This document shows, one piece after another, positions 1 through 7,514 of a stretch of DNA of 38,855 bases; position 1 is the first letter of the stretch; the number at the start of each line of letters is the position of its first letter. The translations under genes were made by a program, and so were the position numbers. The DNA comes from an uncultured Bacteroidota bacterium (lineage in GTDB: Bacteria > Bacteroidota > Bacteroidia > Bacteroidales > WCHB1-69), in NCBI GenBank assembly GCA_902774175.1, contig CACYHG010000019.1, positions 1-38,855 on the forward strand, given 5' to 3'. The notes below the pieces were generated by a model. That model was not told where the DNA came from and searched no databases. It saw only the letters and a program-made list of their open reading frames with translations.

Positions 1-30
1 CCTGCGGCGGCGGTGATAACGCCATCACCA

Positions 31-76
31 TCGCGTTTGGAACGATCCATAATCCATTAACGTCGCGTTTGGAACG
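31..76. repeat. Short direct repeat, two copies of a 14-mer
   Basis: The 14-mer TCGCGTTTGGAACG occurs at 31-44 and again at 63-76, 32 bp apart. Just upstream, 12-17 and 24-29 form a small GGTGAT/ATCACC inverted repeat. The area lies beyond the 3' end of the minus-strand operon and contains no plausible gene. It may be the edge of an intergenic repeat element cut by the window start; its function is unknown. Confidence 0.5.
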
Positions 77-102
77 CGTTTGTAGGGCCGCGGCGCAAAA
101 AA

Positions 103-135
103 TTGCAGGGACGTCATATCATGGCGTCCCTGCAA
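103..135 (-). terminator. Inverted repeat, likely terminator of the sigma/OM-barrel operon
   Basis: An 11-bp perfect inverted repeat (103-113 with 125-135, core TGCAGGGACG) encloses an 11-nt loop, about 40 bp beyond the stop of the barrel gene at 177. There is a short A-run on the left side (98-102), which gives Us in the minus-strand transcript. The GGGACG core also resembles the intergenic repeat sequence near 7345, so it could instead be a repeat element. Confidence 0.5.
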
Positions 136-176
136 CCAATACGATTTACGGGACCCATGGGAGCCGTTTCCCGTGG

Positions 177-851
177 TCAGAAGGTGTAGCCGAGACCCAC
201 GAAATAACCTTTGGTGGTTACTTTGTTGTCTTTATCCACGTCTATGTCCAACAGCCCCATGTTGTAGCCGCCGAAAATGCCGAAATGCATGTAGGTAAGG
301 TTCAGCCCGAAGGTGGCGCTGAGGTTCAGTCGCGAATAGGTTAATGGGCTGTCGCCGTACCATTTGTATTCACCTTCTTCGACAGCGGATTTTCCCAACG
401 CATCGATAGTGATGGTGTATTTGGTTTTACCGGCCAGCGCAAGGTTCAGTGTGGAGCCGGCGAAGATGGAAAGCCGCATGGCTTCGGTCAGGTCAAGGCC
501 GTAGTTGACCAGCACAGGCATATCGATCACCGATTGCGTGGATTTGCCTTCAAAGTTTGCGCCCATAACGCCAAAAAAGTTACCGCTGCCGGTCTCCTTG
601 TGGAAGTTGTACCGGTATTGGACACCCACCGACATTTTAAGGTCTCCGGTGAGTCCGAAGTTGTAGTGGGCGCCGACAAACAGGCCGTTCAAATTTGCGC
701 TCGATGTGTCGGTGATGCCGGTGCTTGTGGCTGTGTAGGATGTTTTCCAGGTTTCAGGCGCATAACCGGCACGGATGCTGAGCTGTGCGTAACTGTTTTC
801 GGCAGCAATCATGGCTGCCGCCACGGCGAAAAATGCAAATATTCTCTTCAT
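177..851 (-). CDS. Small outer-membrane beta-barrel protein, secreted
   Basis: The 224-residue protein starts with a clear Sec signal (MKRIFAFFAVAAAMIAAENSYAQ) and then alternates polar and hydrophobic/aromatic residues typical of short transmembrane beta strands. Glycine- and tyrosine-rich strands run through the protein and it ends in GYTF, the terminal aromatic signal used for BamA-dependent outer-membrane assembly. This matches the broad Bacteroidota family of small barrels annotated as porin-family or OmpW/PorT-like. It is the last gene of a minus-strand run with a lipoprotein, a membrane protein and an ECF sigma factor; the 60-bp gap to the lipoprotein suggests co-transcription. I infer an envelope-related role under control of that sigma factor. 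The ligand or pore function cannot be read from sequence. Confidence 0.75.
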   Translation of the reverse strand: MKRIFAFFAVAAAMIAAENSYAQLSIRAGYAPETWKTSYTATSTGITDTSSANLNGLFVGAHYNFGLTGDLKMSVGVQYRYNFHKETGSGNFFGVMGANFEGKSTQSVIDMPVLVNYGLDLTEAMRLSIFAGSTLNLALAGKTKYTITIDALGKSAVEEGEYKWYGDSPLTYSRLNLSATFGLNLTYMHFGIFGGYNMGLLDIDVDKDNKVTTKGYFVGLGYTF

Positions 852-911
852 GTTTGTGTTGATAATTTTAATGTAAGTTTTGTATTTTATTTATTTTCTG
901 GTTTTTACCAT

Positions 912-1427
912 TCATCGGCTTCCGTATAGGAGTGCCTGCTGGTGGTCCTCCTCAGTCACATAGTAAATGCAGCTCATGCTGACACTTCCGCGTTTTTCTT
1001 TTTTGGTGAAGCTGGAATGGGCATTGTAAAAGTTCTTGTGGTAAGCGCAGTTTCTGCTGTATTGTATGCTACTTCCGTCTTTGAACAGAATTGGGCCGAA
1101 ACAGGAAATGCATCCCATTTGATTTTCAAAATTCCGGCTTGCATCATCTGCATTTCCTCCGCCAAGCACGAAATAATTCATAATTTCGGTTTTCACATTG
1201 GGCGGAAGAACATACACCGTATCATAAAGTGACTGCTGCTTGGCACTGTCCGACGCAATCCACCGGCTGTCGCACATGTCCTTTTCCTTGAACCATTTGA
1301 ACATTATTGTATCCTCTGTCTGGTTGGACAAATAATATTCAAAATCATAACTGTTGTCGCAGGAGCCAAAAAACAATGGCAGAATAATGGCGACCAAAAT
1401 GCTCTTTGCTTTTCTTTTAGAATCCAT
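912..1427 (-). CDS. Lipoprotein of unknown function
   Basis: The protein has 171 residues. The N terminus is basic, followed by a hydrophobic stretch and a lipobox ending FFGSC, with Cys23 as the likely lipidated residue. The rest is soluble, rich in aromatic residues and contains several further cysteines (around the MGCISCFGP segment), which might form disulfides in the periplasm. I do not recognise a family. It lies 36 bp downstream of the membrane-protein gene and 60 bp upstream of the outer-membrane barrel gene, so it is probably part of the ECF sigma operon and works at the envelope. Confidence 0.7.
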   Translation of the reverse strand: MDSKRKAKSILVAIILPLFFGSCDNSYDFEYYLSNQTEDTIMFKWFKEKDMCDSRWIASDSAKQQSLYDTVYVLPPNVKTEIMNYFVLGGGNADDASRNFENQMGCISCFGPILFKDGSSIQYSRNCAYHKNFYNAHSSFTKKEKRGSVSMSCIYYVTEEDHQQALLYGSR

Positions 1428-1463
1428 AATCGTAGAATGCTTGTTGAATCACTAATTATTATT

Positions 1464-2081
1464 TTAATGTTTATTTTCTCTTATCTCCTTGATTGATTCT
1501 TTGATTAAACGAAGGTTGCTGCGGTAGAAATACAGGCAAAATACAAAATCCAACAAAACAATAACCACAATCTGTAGCATATATTGGTTCCGTTCCGCAT
1601 AGTAATTTGCCGATTGTAGTATCCAAAAGAGAACTGGAATATAAAAAAAAAGTGTCATGGGAACCGCCACCACCAAAGCCATCAGCAGCTCTATCTTCTG
1701 ATACAGCCGGAGCTTGGCGCAGTTCTTCAGCATGTCGGGGATGGTTGAGGTTATCGGGTCAATCAAGGTGATGAGCCGGATGGCGTAAACGCTGTCCGCC
1801 ACGCACAGCAGCATCAGCAACAGTGTCATCAGGTAGGCGACAGGCATTTCCATACCCTTGCTGAAATAAAACAGGAACCATGCGAGCATCACTACGGCAG
1901 CTATCAGGCAGGCCACCTCCCTGCGTAGCATCTTCCGGCGTGGGGAGCGTCGCTGCCATTTCCGCATCTTTTTCAAATCCACCTCCGGCAACGGTATGTC
2001 CGCCAACGATTCACCATGTTCCTTCCATACTTTGGCGTATGCCGCCATAATACGATCCTCTTTCTCTTTCTGATTTTCCAT
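1464..2081 (-). CDS. Four-helix membrane protein coupled to ECF sigma factor, possible anti-sigma
   Basis: The 205-residue protein has a charged cytoplasmic N-terminal part of about 55 residues (ending in a KWQRRSPRRKMLRRE basic patch) followed by about four hydrophobic segments (roughly 60-80, 83-105, 130-155 and 170-190). The start is set at 2081, where the sigma stop codon TAA overlaps the ATG as TAATG, a classic coupling; an ATG at 2096 is in frame but less convincing. Proteins of this shape often follow ECF sigma genes in Bacteroidales. Position and topology suggest sensing or anti-sigma activity, but there is no recognisable zinc anti-sigma motif, so this is inference. Confidence 0.7.
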   Translation of the reverse strand: MENQKEKEDRIMAAYAKVWKEHGESLADIPLPEVDLKKMRKWQRRSPRRKMLRREVACLIAAVVMLAWFLFYFSKGMEMPVAYLMTLLLMLLCVADSVYAIRLITLIDPITSTIPDMLKNCAKLRLYQKIELLMALVVAVPMTLFFYIPVLFWILQSANYYAERNQYMLQIVVIVLLDFVFCLYFYRSNLRLIKESIKEIRENKH

Positions 2082-2605
2082 TATTGTTTCTCCCATATAT
2101 TTATTAGTTTTTTCTTAATTCGTCCTACCCTGGTGGAAACATTGGTTTCCGTCATGGAGAAGATGCGGGCGATTTCCGCCTGCGGGTATCCTTCAATATA
2201 GAGATCCATCATCGCTTTGTCCAACGGCTCCAGCAACATGACCAGTTCATGAAGGTCATCCAGCATCCGTTCACGCCCCATGTCGGCATTGTCGGCCATG
2301 CTCTCCGCCAATGTCTGCGTGATGGGGACATTCTCCGGACGGCATTCATCCGCCCTCTTGCTGGAGATGGCCGTGTTGACCGCCACCCGATACACCCAGA
2401 TGCCTTCCGGAACATCATTCCCGCGTTGTCTGAAACCATTCCACAAGTGGCAAAGAATTTCCTGATGCAGCTCTTTTCTCTCGTAACTGTCATTGGGATA
2501 AAAGAGTTCGCACACCCGAAGGATGACGGAATGGTGTTTTTCCATCAGCTGCGACCATTCAGCATCCTTGTCCGCATTCTTCTGCCGTTTTCTGCCTGTT
2601 TCCAT
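2081..2605 (-). CDS. ECF-type RNA polymerase sigma factor
   Basis: The 174-residue protein has the two-domain layout of ECF sigma-70 factors. Region 2 is at about residues 20-85, with the core-binding helix ending in EILCHLWNGF and the -10-contacting segment around GIWVYRVAVNTAI. Region 4 is at about 115-170, with the helix-turn-helix EIARIFSMTETNVSTRVGRI. The ATG at 2605 was chosen because it gives the normal family length; a longer in-frame start at 2653 would add an atypical extension. Upstream, the minus strand carries GATTTTTG, one mismatch from the TAnnTTTG box. The gene heads a run with a membrane protein, a lipoprotein and a barrel, the likely regulator and targets of one envelope regulon. 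Confidence 0.88.
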   Translation of the reverse strand: METGRKRQKNADKDAEWSQLMEKHHSVILRVCELFYPNDSYERKELHQEILCHLWNGFRQRGNDVPEGIWVYRVAVNTAISSKRADECRPENVPITQTLAESMADNADMGRERMLDDLHELVMLLEPLDKAMMDLYIEGYPQAEIARIFSMTETNVSTRVGRIKKKLINIWEKQ

Positions 2606-2842
2606 ATAATATTTTAAACCAAAAATCGACAGGTGCATTTTATGCCCCCTCATATATATAATACGCTTGGGGAACCCAATTTCTCACACTAAGATGAAAA
2701 AAAATTTTCACATTTTTTATAATATATTAAAATACAAATGGTTGTGAAATTAGAAAAAATTCGTTTTTTTCCTGACACGTGGCGGCGGGGCATATTCCTT
2801 TTTTGCGGATATTTGCATTTTCAATCTGAAAAATATAAACGC

Positions 2843-3178
2843 ATGAAAGTAAAAGAGTTAGTGGAGAAACTGGACCTGCAGATCTTTTGCGGGGAGGAAA
2901 ATCTTGATAATGAAATCAAAGGCGGGTACGCCTCCGACCTTTTGAGCGACGTGATGGGCTTTGCCAAGGAGGGCCATGTATGGGTAACCCTGCAGACGCA
3001 CAAGAATGTCATCGCCATCGCCTCGCTGAAGGAGCTGGCCGCCATTGTGCTGGTGAAGGGCAACAAACCTGAGCCTGACATGCTGGAGCAGGCCAAGGAG
3101 GAGGGCATCCCCGTGCTGGGAACCGCGGAGCAGACCTTTGAGACGGTTGGCCGGATCTATTCGCTGTTGAACGCCTAA
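2843..3178 (+). CDS. DRTGG-domain protein, hydrogenase-associated accessory type
   Basis: The 111-residue protein, starting at MKVKELVEKL, consists of one DRTGG-like domain: a conserved GGYASDLLSDVMG segment (about residues 28-40), a WVTLQTH strand, then an alpha/beta fold ending in GIPVLGT. Free-standing DRTGG proteins of this size are known beside PHP and HATPase genes in [FeFe]-hydrogenase operons, for example in Thermotoga and clostridia. The ATG at 2843 is preferred; the frame is open upstream to 2738 but that part is low-complexity and unlike the family. The weak box GATATTTG at 2808-2815 could serve as promoter. Its biochemical role is not established. Confidence 0.8.
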   Translation: MKVKELVEKLDLQIFCGEENLDNEIKGGYASDLLSDVMGFAKEGHVWVTLQTHKNVIAIASLKELAAIVLVKGNKPEPDMLEQAKEEGIPVLGTAEQTFETVGRIYSLLNA

Positions 3179-3190
3179 AACCATATCGCC

Positions 3191-3940
3191 TTGCAGCTTT
3201 TCAAAGCCGACCTGCACAACCACACGCTGCTCTCGCCCTGCGGCAGCCTGGAGATGACCCCGGACGCCATCCTGGACGGCGCGCGCGCCAAGGGGGTGGA
3301 CATCATCGGCATATCGGACCACAATGCCACGCGGCACTGCCGTCTGGCGGAGCACTATTCCCATTCCCGCGACATTTTTGTGCTTTGCGGGGCGGAGGTG
3401 ACCACAAAGGAGGAGGCGCATTGCCTGGCCTTTTTCGAGACCCATGAGACACTCGACAAATTCCAGGCCTATCTTGACGAACACCTGCCCGACATCCCCA
3501 ACTCCCCCGATTTTTTTGGCGACCAGGTGCAGATTGACGAGGATTTCAACATCGTGTATGAGGAGCCGAAGCTGCTCACATCCGGCTTGGACGTGCCAAT
3601 CGAGGTGATTGCGGCGGAGGTGAAGTCGCTGGGCGGCCTTTTTATTCCGGCGCATATCGACAAGCTGAAGAACAGTGTGATTTCCCAGTTGGGATTCATC
3701 CCGTTCGACCTGCCATACGATGCGGTGGAGCTCTCCGGCCACGGCGACCGCGACAAGATTCTTTCGCAGCACCCATACTTGAAGGACAAAACCTTTATCC
3801 GCAGTTCGGACGCGCACATCCCCGACCGCATCGGCGTCGATACCTGCTATTTTGAGCTGGAGACCCGCAGTTTCGCCGAAATCCGCATGGCGCTGCACGG
3901 GGAGCAGGGGCGCCGCGTCTGGCTGTCAAAACATGAATAA
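3191..3940 (+). CDS. PHP-domain metal-dependent phosphoesterase
   Basis: The 249-residue protein carries the PHP metal motifs in order: DLHNH (His9, His11), SDHN (Asp43, His44), GAEV with Glu69, a later His77, PAHID (His155) and SSDAH (Asp207, His209). It should hydrolyse a phosphoester with a multinuclear metal site in the cytoplasm; the substrate is unknown. The start codon must be TTG at 3191: the same frame contains the DRTGG stop at 3176-3178 and no ATG or GTG lies between. It is sandwiched between the DRTGG gene (12 bp) and the HATPase gene (18 bp), the order seen beside bifurcating hydrogenases. Confidence 0.85.
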   Translation: MQLFKADLHNHTLLSPCGSLEMTPDAILDGARAKGVDIIGISDHNATRHCRLAEHYSHSRDIFVLCGAEVTTKEEAHCLAFFETHETLDKFQAYLDEHLPDIPNSPDFFGDQVQIDEDFNIVYEEPKLLTSGLDVPIEVIAAEVKSLGGLFIPAHIDKLKNSVISQLGFIPFDLPYDAVELSGHGDRDKILSQHPYLKDKTFIRSSDAHIPDRIGVDTCYFELETRSFAEIRMALHGEQGRRVWLSKHE

Positions 3941-3958
3941 TTTAAAACAACCGGAAAG

Positions 3959-4501
3959 ATGAAAGACATATCCATGCATATCATGGACATCCTGCAGAAC
4001 TCCATCCGCGCCAAGGCGGATCGGGTTGAGCTGAATGTCACCGAGGACCATGCTGCCGACACGCTTACCTTGGAATTCATAGACAACGGCACCGGCATGA
4101 GCGAGGAGACGCTGGCCAAGGTGCTGAACCCCTTTTTCACCACCCGCACCACCCGCAAGGTGGGGCTGGGGCTCTCCCTGCTAAAGCAGAATGCGGAGCA
4201 GACGGGCGGCTATCTGGATATTCAGTCCGAACTGGGCAAAGGGACGGTGGTTAAGGCGGTCTTCGGCCTGTCGCACTGGGACCGCCAGCCGATGGGCGAC
4301 CTGCCCGGCACCCTCATCCTGACTGTCTCCGCCCATCCGGAAATCCGTTTCATTTTCCGCTACAAGTCGGAAACCATCGATTTTGTGTTCGATACCGACG
4401 AGGTCAATGAGGTGCTGGAGGGCGCTTCGTTGCAGGACCCCTCAATCATCCAGGATCTGAAGGAGCTGGTGGAGGCCAACCTGGAGGGGCGGGTGGAATG
4501 A
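3959..4501 (+). CDS. HATPase_c ATP-binding protein without a histidine phospho-acceptor domain
   Basis: The 180-residue protein is a GHKL ATPase domain: N box MDILQNSIRAKAD with Asn14, G1 box DNGTGM (Asp42), an F-box-like NPFFTTR, G2 box VGLGLSLL (residues 68-75) and G3-like GKGT. There is no dimerisation/phospho-acceptor helix or sensor region, so it is not a complete histidine kinase. The last 80 residues form an extra alpha/beta region. ATPases like this occur with DRTGG and PHP proteins in [FeFe]-hydrogenase operons, where they may help maturation or regulation; that is inferred from family context. The gene is the third of a tight plus-strand trio. Confidence 0.82.
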   Translation: MKDISMHIMDILQNSIRAKADRVELNVTEDHAADTLTLEFIDNGTGMSEETLAKVLNPFFTTRTTRKVGLGLSLLKQNAEQTGGYLDIQSELGKGTVVKAVFGLSHWDRQPMGDLPGTLILTVSAHPEIRFIFRYKSETIDFVFDTDEVNEVLEGASLQDPSIIQDLKELVEANLEGRVE

Positions 4502-4546
4502 TTTTTGCTCCACATTTCTTATGTTTCATTTAAAAACTTTTGTCTT

Positions 4547-4816
4547 ATGAAGAAATTATTGTTGGTTGCCGCTGTTATGGGAGCGGCCATGGTGTTCACC
4601 ACCGCTTGCACGAAAACCTGCAACTGCACCGCCCGTACTGAAGTTGAGATTGCCGATCCTGACAACTATGATGAGGACATGTATGAAATGATGAAGCAGA
4701 ACAATATGTCCTCGACTGGCACACAGGAGACCAAGGGCAAGTGTTCCGATTTGGATGGAACGGTTACACAGACTGTGTGGGGAATCCGTCAGAAGACCAT
4801 CACCACCTGCAAGTAA
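4547..4816 (+). CDS. Small lipoprotein, cysteine-containing
   Basis: The 89-residue product begins MKKLLLVAAVMG and has a lipobox FTTAC with Cys21 as lipidation site. The mature part holds further cysteines (CNC near residue 25, one in KGKCSD and a penultimate Cys), which could pair as disulfides outside the cytoplasm. No family is recognised. It starts 45 bp after the HATPase gene and ends at a strong terminator, so it may be read from the trio's transcript, or from its own promoter: AACTTTTG just upstream is one mismatch from the TAnnTTTG box. Confidence 0.7.
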   Translation: MKKLLLVAAVMGAAMVFTTACTKTCNCTARTEVEIADPDNYDEDMYEMMKQNNMSSTGTQETKGKCSDLDGTVTQTVWGIRQKTITTCK

Positions 4817-4820
4817 AAAA

Positions 4821-4845
4821 AAAAGCGGCTTGAGCCGCTTTTTTT
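4821..4845. terminator. Bidirectional rho-independent terminator
   Basis: AAAAGCGGCT (4821-4830), a TG loop, then the matching AGCCGCTTTT with a T-run to 4846. A-run and T-run on the two sides make it usable in both directions, serving the lipoprotein gene (+) and the C10 protease gene (-), whose stop abuts it. Confidence 0.9.
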
Positions 4846-7244
4846 TATTGTCTTATCACAACCTTTTTAAGAGTGTTTTCCCCAATCTGTAAAATGTATA
4901 CTCCGGGAGTCTCCATACGGATGCGCTGTTCGTCATGTGAGATGGCCTCCAGATTGTGGAGCAGCCTTCCCGTTATGTCGAAGATGCGCATGGGCTTCCC
5001 TTCCGCGTTACGGACCACAATGTCGCTGCGGTCGGTAAAGACTGCAATACGTCCTTCTGTGGTTTCGCCGATGCCGTCCTCATCCGCTTCAAATATGGCG
5101 ATGAAGGTGGTGTCGGAATATACGCTGACCATCCGCTCGCTCTCCTTTATGCCGTCCTTCCAGTGGCTGAAATGGTATCCGATGAATGGGGTGGCGCTGA
5201 TGGTGACGGTGGTGTCCCCGTAAAACTCGCATCCCTCGGAAACGCATCCCATCGTGCTGTCTTCGGCAATCACGGAAAGGGTGTATTTGGGTTTTGGCGT
5301 GCGGACAATGCGGAAACTGCAGTAGTTGTTATAGTCTTCGCTTCCGATCAGGTACCAGTTGTTGTCCACATCAGATTGGTACACGATTCTGGCGGAATAT
5401 AAGCCCTCTGTAAGTTTTTCAGAGGCTTCAACGTTGAACAGTACGCGTCTGAAATAGCCGTTTGTCAATGACACGTCGGTGATTCCGAAGGCTCCCTTGT
5501 AGTTTGATGCGCTGTCGTAGATGCCGATGCCCATTTCCCCTTCAAACGGGTCGGTACCTGTGTTGGCGATGCTGTCGATGAACTGGAACGGAGTGTTGTA
5601 TTCCACCGTGTCCTGAACGTGCAATGGGCTATACAGTTTCAGCTTGTAACTGAAATAACCTCCGGAAATTTTGAAGTTAATGGAATTGGTGCAATAGTAC
5701 TCCCCAACCGGATGCCAGCGCCGGTCGTTGGAGTCGGAGTAGACCATGCGGGCGGTGTAGTTGCCTCCTGTAAGCTTTTCGGTGGCGGCGATGTCGCATT
5801 TGAAGTTCGGTATGTAATAGCCGTTTTTTATTTGGGTTTTGGTGATTCCGAACACACCGAAGAATGTGCCGTTCTCGTTGTAGATGGCAACGCCTACCTG
5901 CCCGTTAAATGGCACGGTGTCTATATTGGCGATGCTGTCGGCGATGGAGAAGGCGGTGTTGTATTTCACCACCGGCGTGCTGATGTGCATGGGCTTGTAC
6001 AGGTGCAGGTTGTAGAGCGTGGAGGCGGGGTAGTCGACCGGATGCACGAACAGGGCGCTTTGGTTCAAATTGTATCCGCTGTTGCTGCCGCCGATGCCCT
6101 GCGAGCTTGGATCCAGTGCCGAAATCTGGAAATAGCCGTCCGAGGAACCGTTCCATCCCCAGTTGATATGGAAGAAGTCCCTGCTGTCGTAGCCGTCGCA
6201 TACAAAGGCGTGTCCTGCGTTCGCGTTGGCACCGCCGTAGAGGATGGGATGGTGAGCGTTCAGCTCCTTTTTCAACATGCTTATCCAGACAGTCGAGTCG
6301 GAGAAGTTGTCACGCTTGTATCCGATTACGGTGTCGCATCCGAAATGGTACTGCAATGCGTCCCTTGCATCGGTCAACTTGTAGCTTCTCTTTTGTTCGT
6401 CTGTCAGGATGCAGTAGGCACCGCTCGATTTTGTCCCGTAGTTCATCTCGACGCTCACTCCGCAGTGGTACATCAGCTGTGCGACCGCCCTTATGGCAAC
6501 GGCGCTGCTGTTTTTGCTGTAGGTGGTGGTCATGTTGTTCCAGTCGTATGTTGTCTTTTCAAAATTGGCACTCTGGATTGTGCCGTAGTTGGCGCTGGTG
6601 TAGGTGTGGTAGCCTTTCCCTTTGGTCGGGTATTTCCAAAAATACAGCACCTGTGCCATGGCTGTGGCCACGCATCCAACCGGGGTGTGGTAGTTGTAGC
6701 TGGCACCGGAGGCGTTGGCATCGTAAGGGCAGGAATCATTGTATGGGGTGCCCTGTCCCCACTTTGTTTGTATCAGCGGGTCGACGGAGGCGGTTGTCTT
6801 TGCGATGGCTGCGGCGCTGTTCTCGATATAGGCCTGCCACAGCGGGTTTGCCGGCATTGTGTCCGCGCCAGGAAGTGCCGACACGGCATCCATTTCTTCG
6901 CAATAGGTGCGCATCCACCAGCGGATGTTCTCCGGCATGCCGGCGGTGTCGAAGCGGCTTTCGGTCGAATAGCCCAGCACCGGCTGGAAACGCCGGTCTC
7001 CGGCCACGATGACGAAGCCGTTGTCGCCGTCGTTGAAGATGTAGTAGCGGACCTCCCCGCTGCCGGATTTTTGCCGGGATAGCTGTTGGTCAGTGGTGTA
7101 GAGTCGCAGCGCGTGGCCGCTTTTCTGCTTGTGCTGCAGCGCGTAGAAGTGTTCCGCGACGGTTTGTGCCTCCTTCAGCCCTGCAGGCTGGCTCCAAACC
7201 GGAATGACGAGCAGCATTGCCAAGATGGTAAGTAATTGTCTCAT
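4845..7244 (-). CDS. C10-family (streptopain-like) secreted cysteine protease with T9SS C-terminal domain
   Basis: The 799-residue protein has a Sec signal (residues 1-19, ending PVWSQ) and an inhibitory propeptide (about 20-140). The peptidase C10 domain has catalytic Cys191 in TPVGCVATAMAQV, His345 in AGHAFVCDGY and the FHINWGWNG motif near 359-365. Two tandem copies of an approximately 115-residue beta domain follow (about 411-526 and 531-646; compare YNTAFSIADSIANIDT with YNTPFQFIDSIANTGT). Then comes an InlB-type repeat-like segment (654-720, with YHFSHWKDG) and a type A T9SS sorting domain (about 725-799, with RIFDITGRLL and a GVYILQI ending). It should be secreted through the type IX system and attached to the cell surface. 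Related enzymes include streptopain, periodontain and prtT. Confidence 0.9.
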   Translation of the reverse strand: MRQLLTILAMLLVIPVWSQPAGLKEAQTVAEHFYALQHKQKSGHALRLYTTDQQLSRQKSGSGEVRYYIFNDGDNGFVIVAGDRRFQPVLGYSTESRFDTAGMPENIRWWMRTYCEEMDAVSALPGADTMPANPLWQAYIENSAAAIAKTTASVDPLIQTKWGQGTPYNDSCPYDANASGASYNYHTPVGCVATAMAQVLYFWKYPTKGKGYHTYTSANYGTIQSANFEKTTYDWNNMTTTYSKNSSAVAIRAVAQLMYHCGVSVEMNYGTKSSGAYCILTDEQKRSYKLTDARDALQYHFGCDTVIGYKRDNFSDSTVWISMLKKELNAHHPILYGGANANAGHAFVCDGYDSRDFFHINWGWNGSSDGYFQISALDPSSQGIGGSNSGYNLNQSALFVHPVDYPASTLYNLHLYKPMHISTPVVKYNTAFSIADSIANIDTVPFNGQVGVAIYNENGTFFGVFGITKTQIKNGYYIPNFKCDIAATEKLTGGNYTARMVYSDSNDRRWHPVGEYYCTNSINFKISGGYFSYKLKLYSPLHVQDTVEYNTPFQFIDSIANTGTDPFEGEMGIGIYDSASNYKGAFGITDVSLTNGYFRRVLFNVEASEKLTEGLYSARIVYQSDVDNNWYLIGSEDYNNYCSFRIVRTPKPKYTLSVIAEDSTMGCVSEGCEFYGDTTVTISATPFIGYHFSHWKDGIKESERMVSVYSDTTFIAIFEADEDGIGETTEGRIAVFTDRSDIVVRNAEGKPMRIFDITGRLLHNLEAISHDEQRIRMETPGVYILQIGENTLKKVVIRQ

Positions 7245-7273
7245 AGTGCAATTTTTAGTTTCAAATCAAACTG

Positions 7274-7281
7274 CAAATTTA
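7274..7281 (-). promoter_or_regulatory. Bacteroidota -7 box for the C10 protease gene
   Basis: The minus strand reads TAAATTTG, an exact TAnnTTTG match, 29 bp upstream of the ATG at 7244. A clear -33 element is not evident. Confidence 0.6.
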
Positions 7282-7366
7282 CATTAAATTATAATATGGA
7301 ATACCGCCCGTGGCGGAAAAAAATGTGACGGTGCATTTCCGGATGTAGGGACGTAATAGGAACGTT

Positions 7367-7394
7367 GTAGAGACGTAGCGCGCTAAGTCTCTAC
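7367..7394. repeat. 28-bp near-perfect palindrome (intergenic repeat)
   Basis: GTAGAGACGTAGCGCGCTAA continues to GTCTCTAC at 7394. The two halves pair at 13 of 14 positions (one G:A mismatch) with no loop. It lies between divergent genes, just after a related GTAGGGACG sequence (7345-7353). Palindromes of this kind, built on GTAGAGACG and GTAGGGACG, are common dispersed intergenic repeats in Bacteroidales genomes. Confidence 0.7.
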
Positions 7395-7485
7395 GGCATC
7401 ATCCGTAACACGTTGATATGTATATATATATGAAATAATTGGTGTTAAAAGCGGAAGAATGACGTATTTATTTTGTAAAAATGAT

Positions 7486-7493
7486 TACTTTTG
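7486..7493 (+). promoter_or_regulatory. Bacteroidota -7 box for the AT-rich secreted protein gene
   Basis: TACTTTTG matches TAnnTTTG exactly and lies 21 bp before the ATG at 7515. It also shows that the in-frame TTG at 7491 is inside the promoter and is not the start. Confidence 0.65.
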
Positions 7494-7514
7494 CAAATTC
7501 AAAATTGTAAAAGT

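Noticed and set aside
2738..2842. N-terminal extension of the DRTGG protein starting at 2738
   Set aside because: The extra 35 residues are AT-rich, unlike the family, and overlap the probable promoter; ATG 2843 gives the normal length.
5619..7082. Long open frame on the plus strand opposite the C10 protease gene
   Set aside because: It has no start context, no recognisable motif and a composition typical of an antisense frame; the minus-strand C10 gene explains the region fully.
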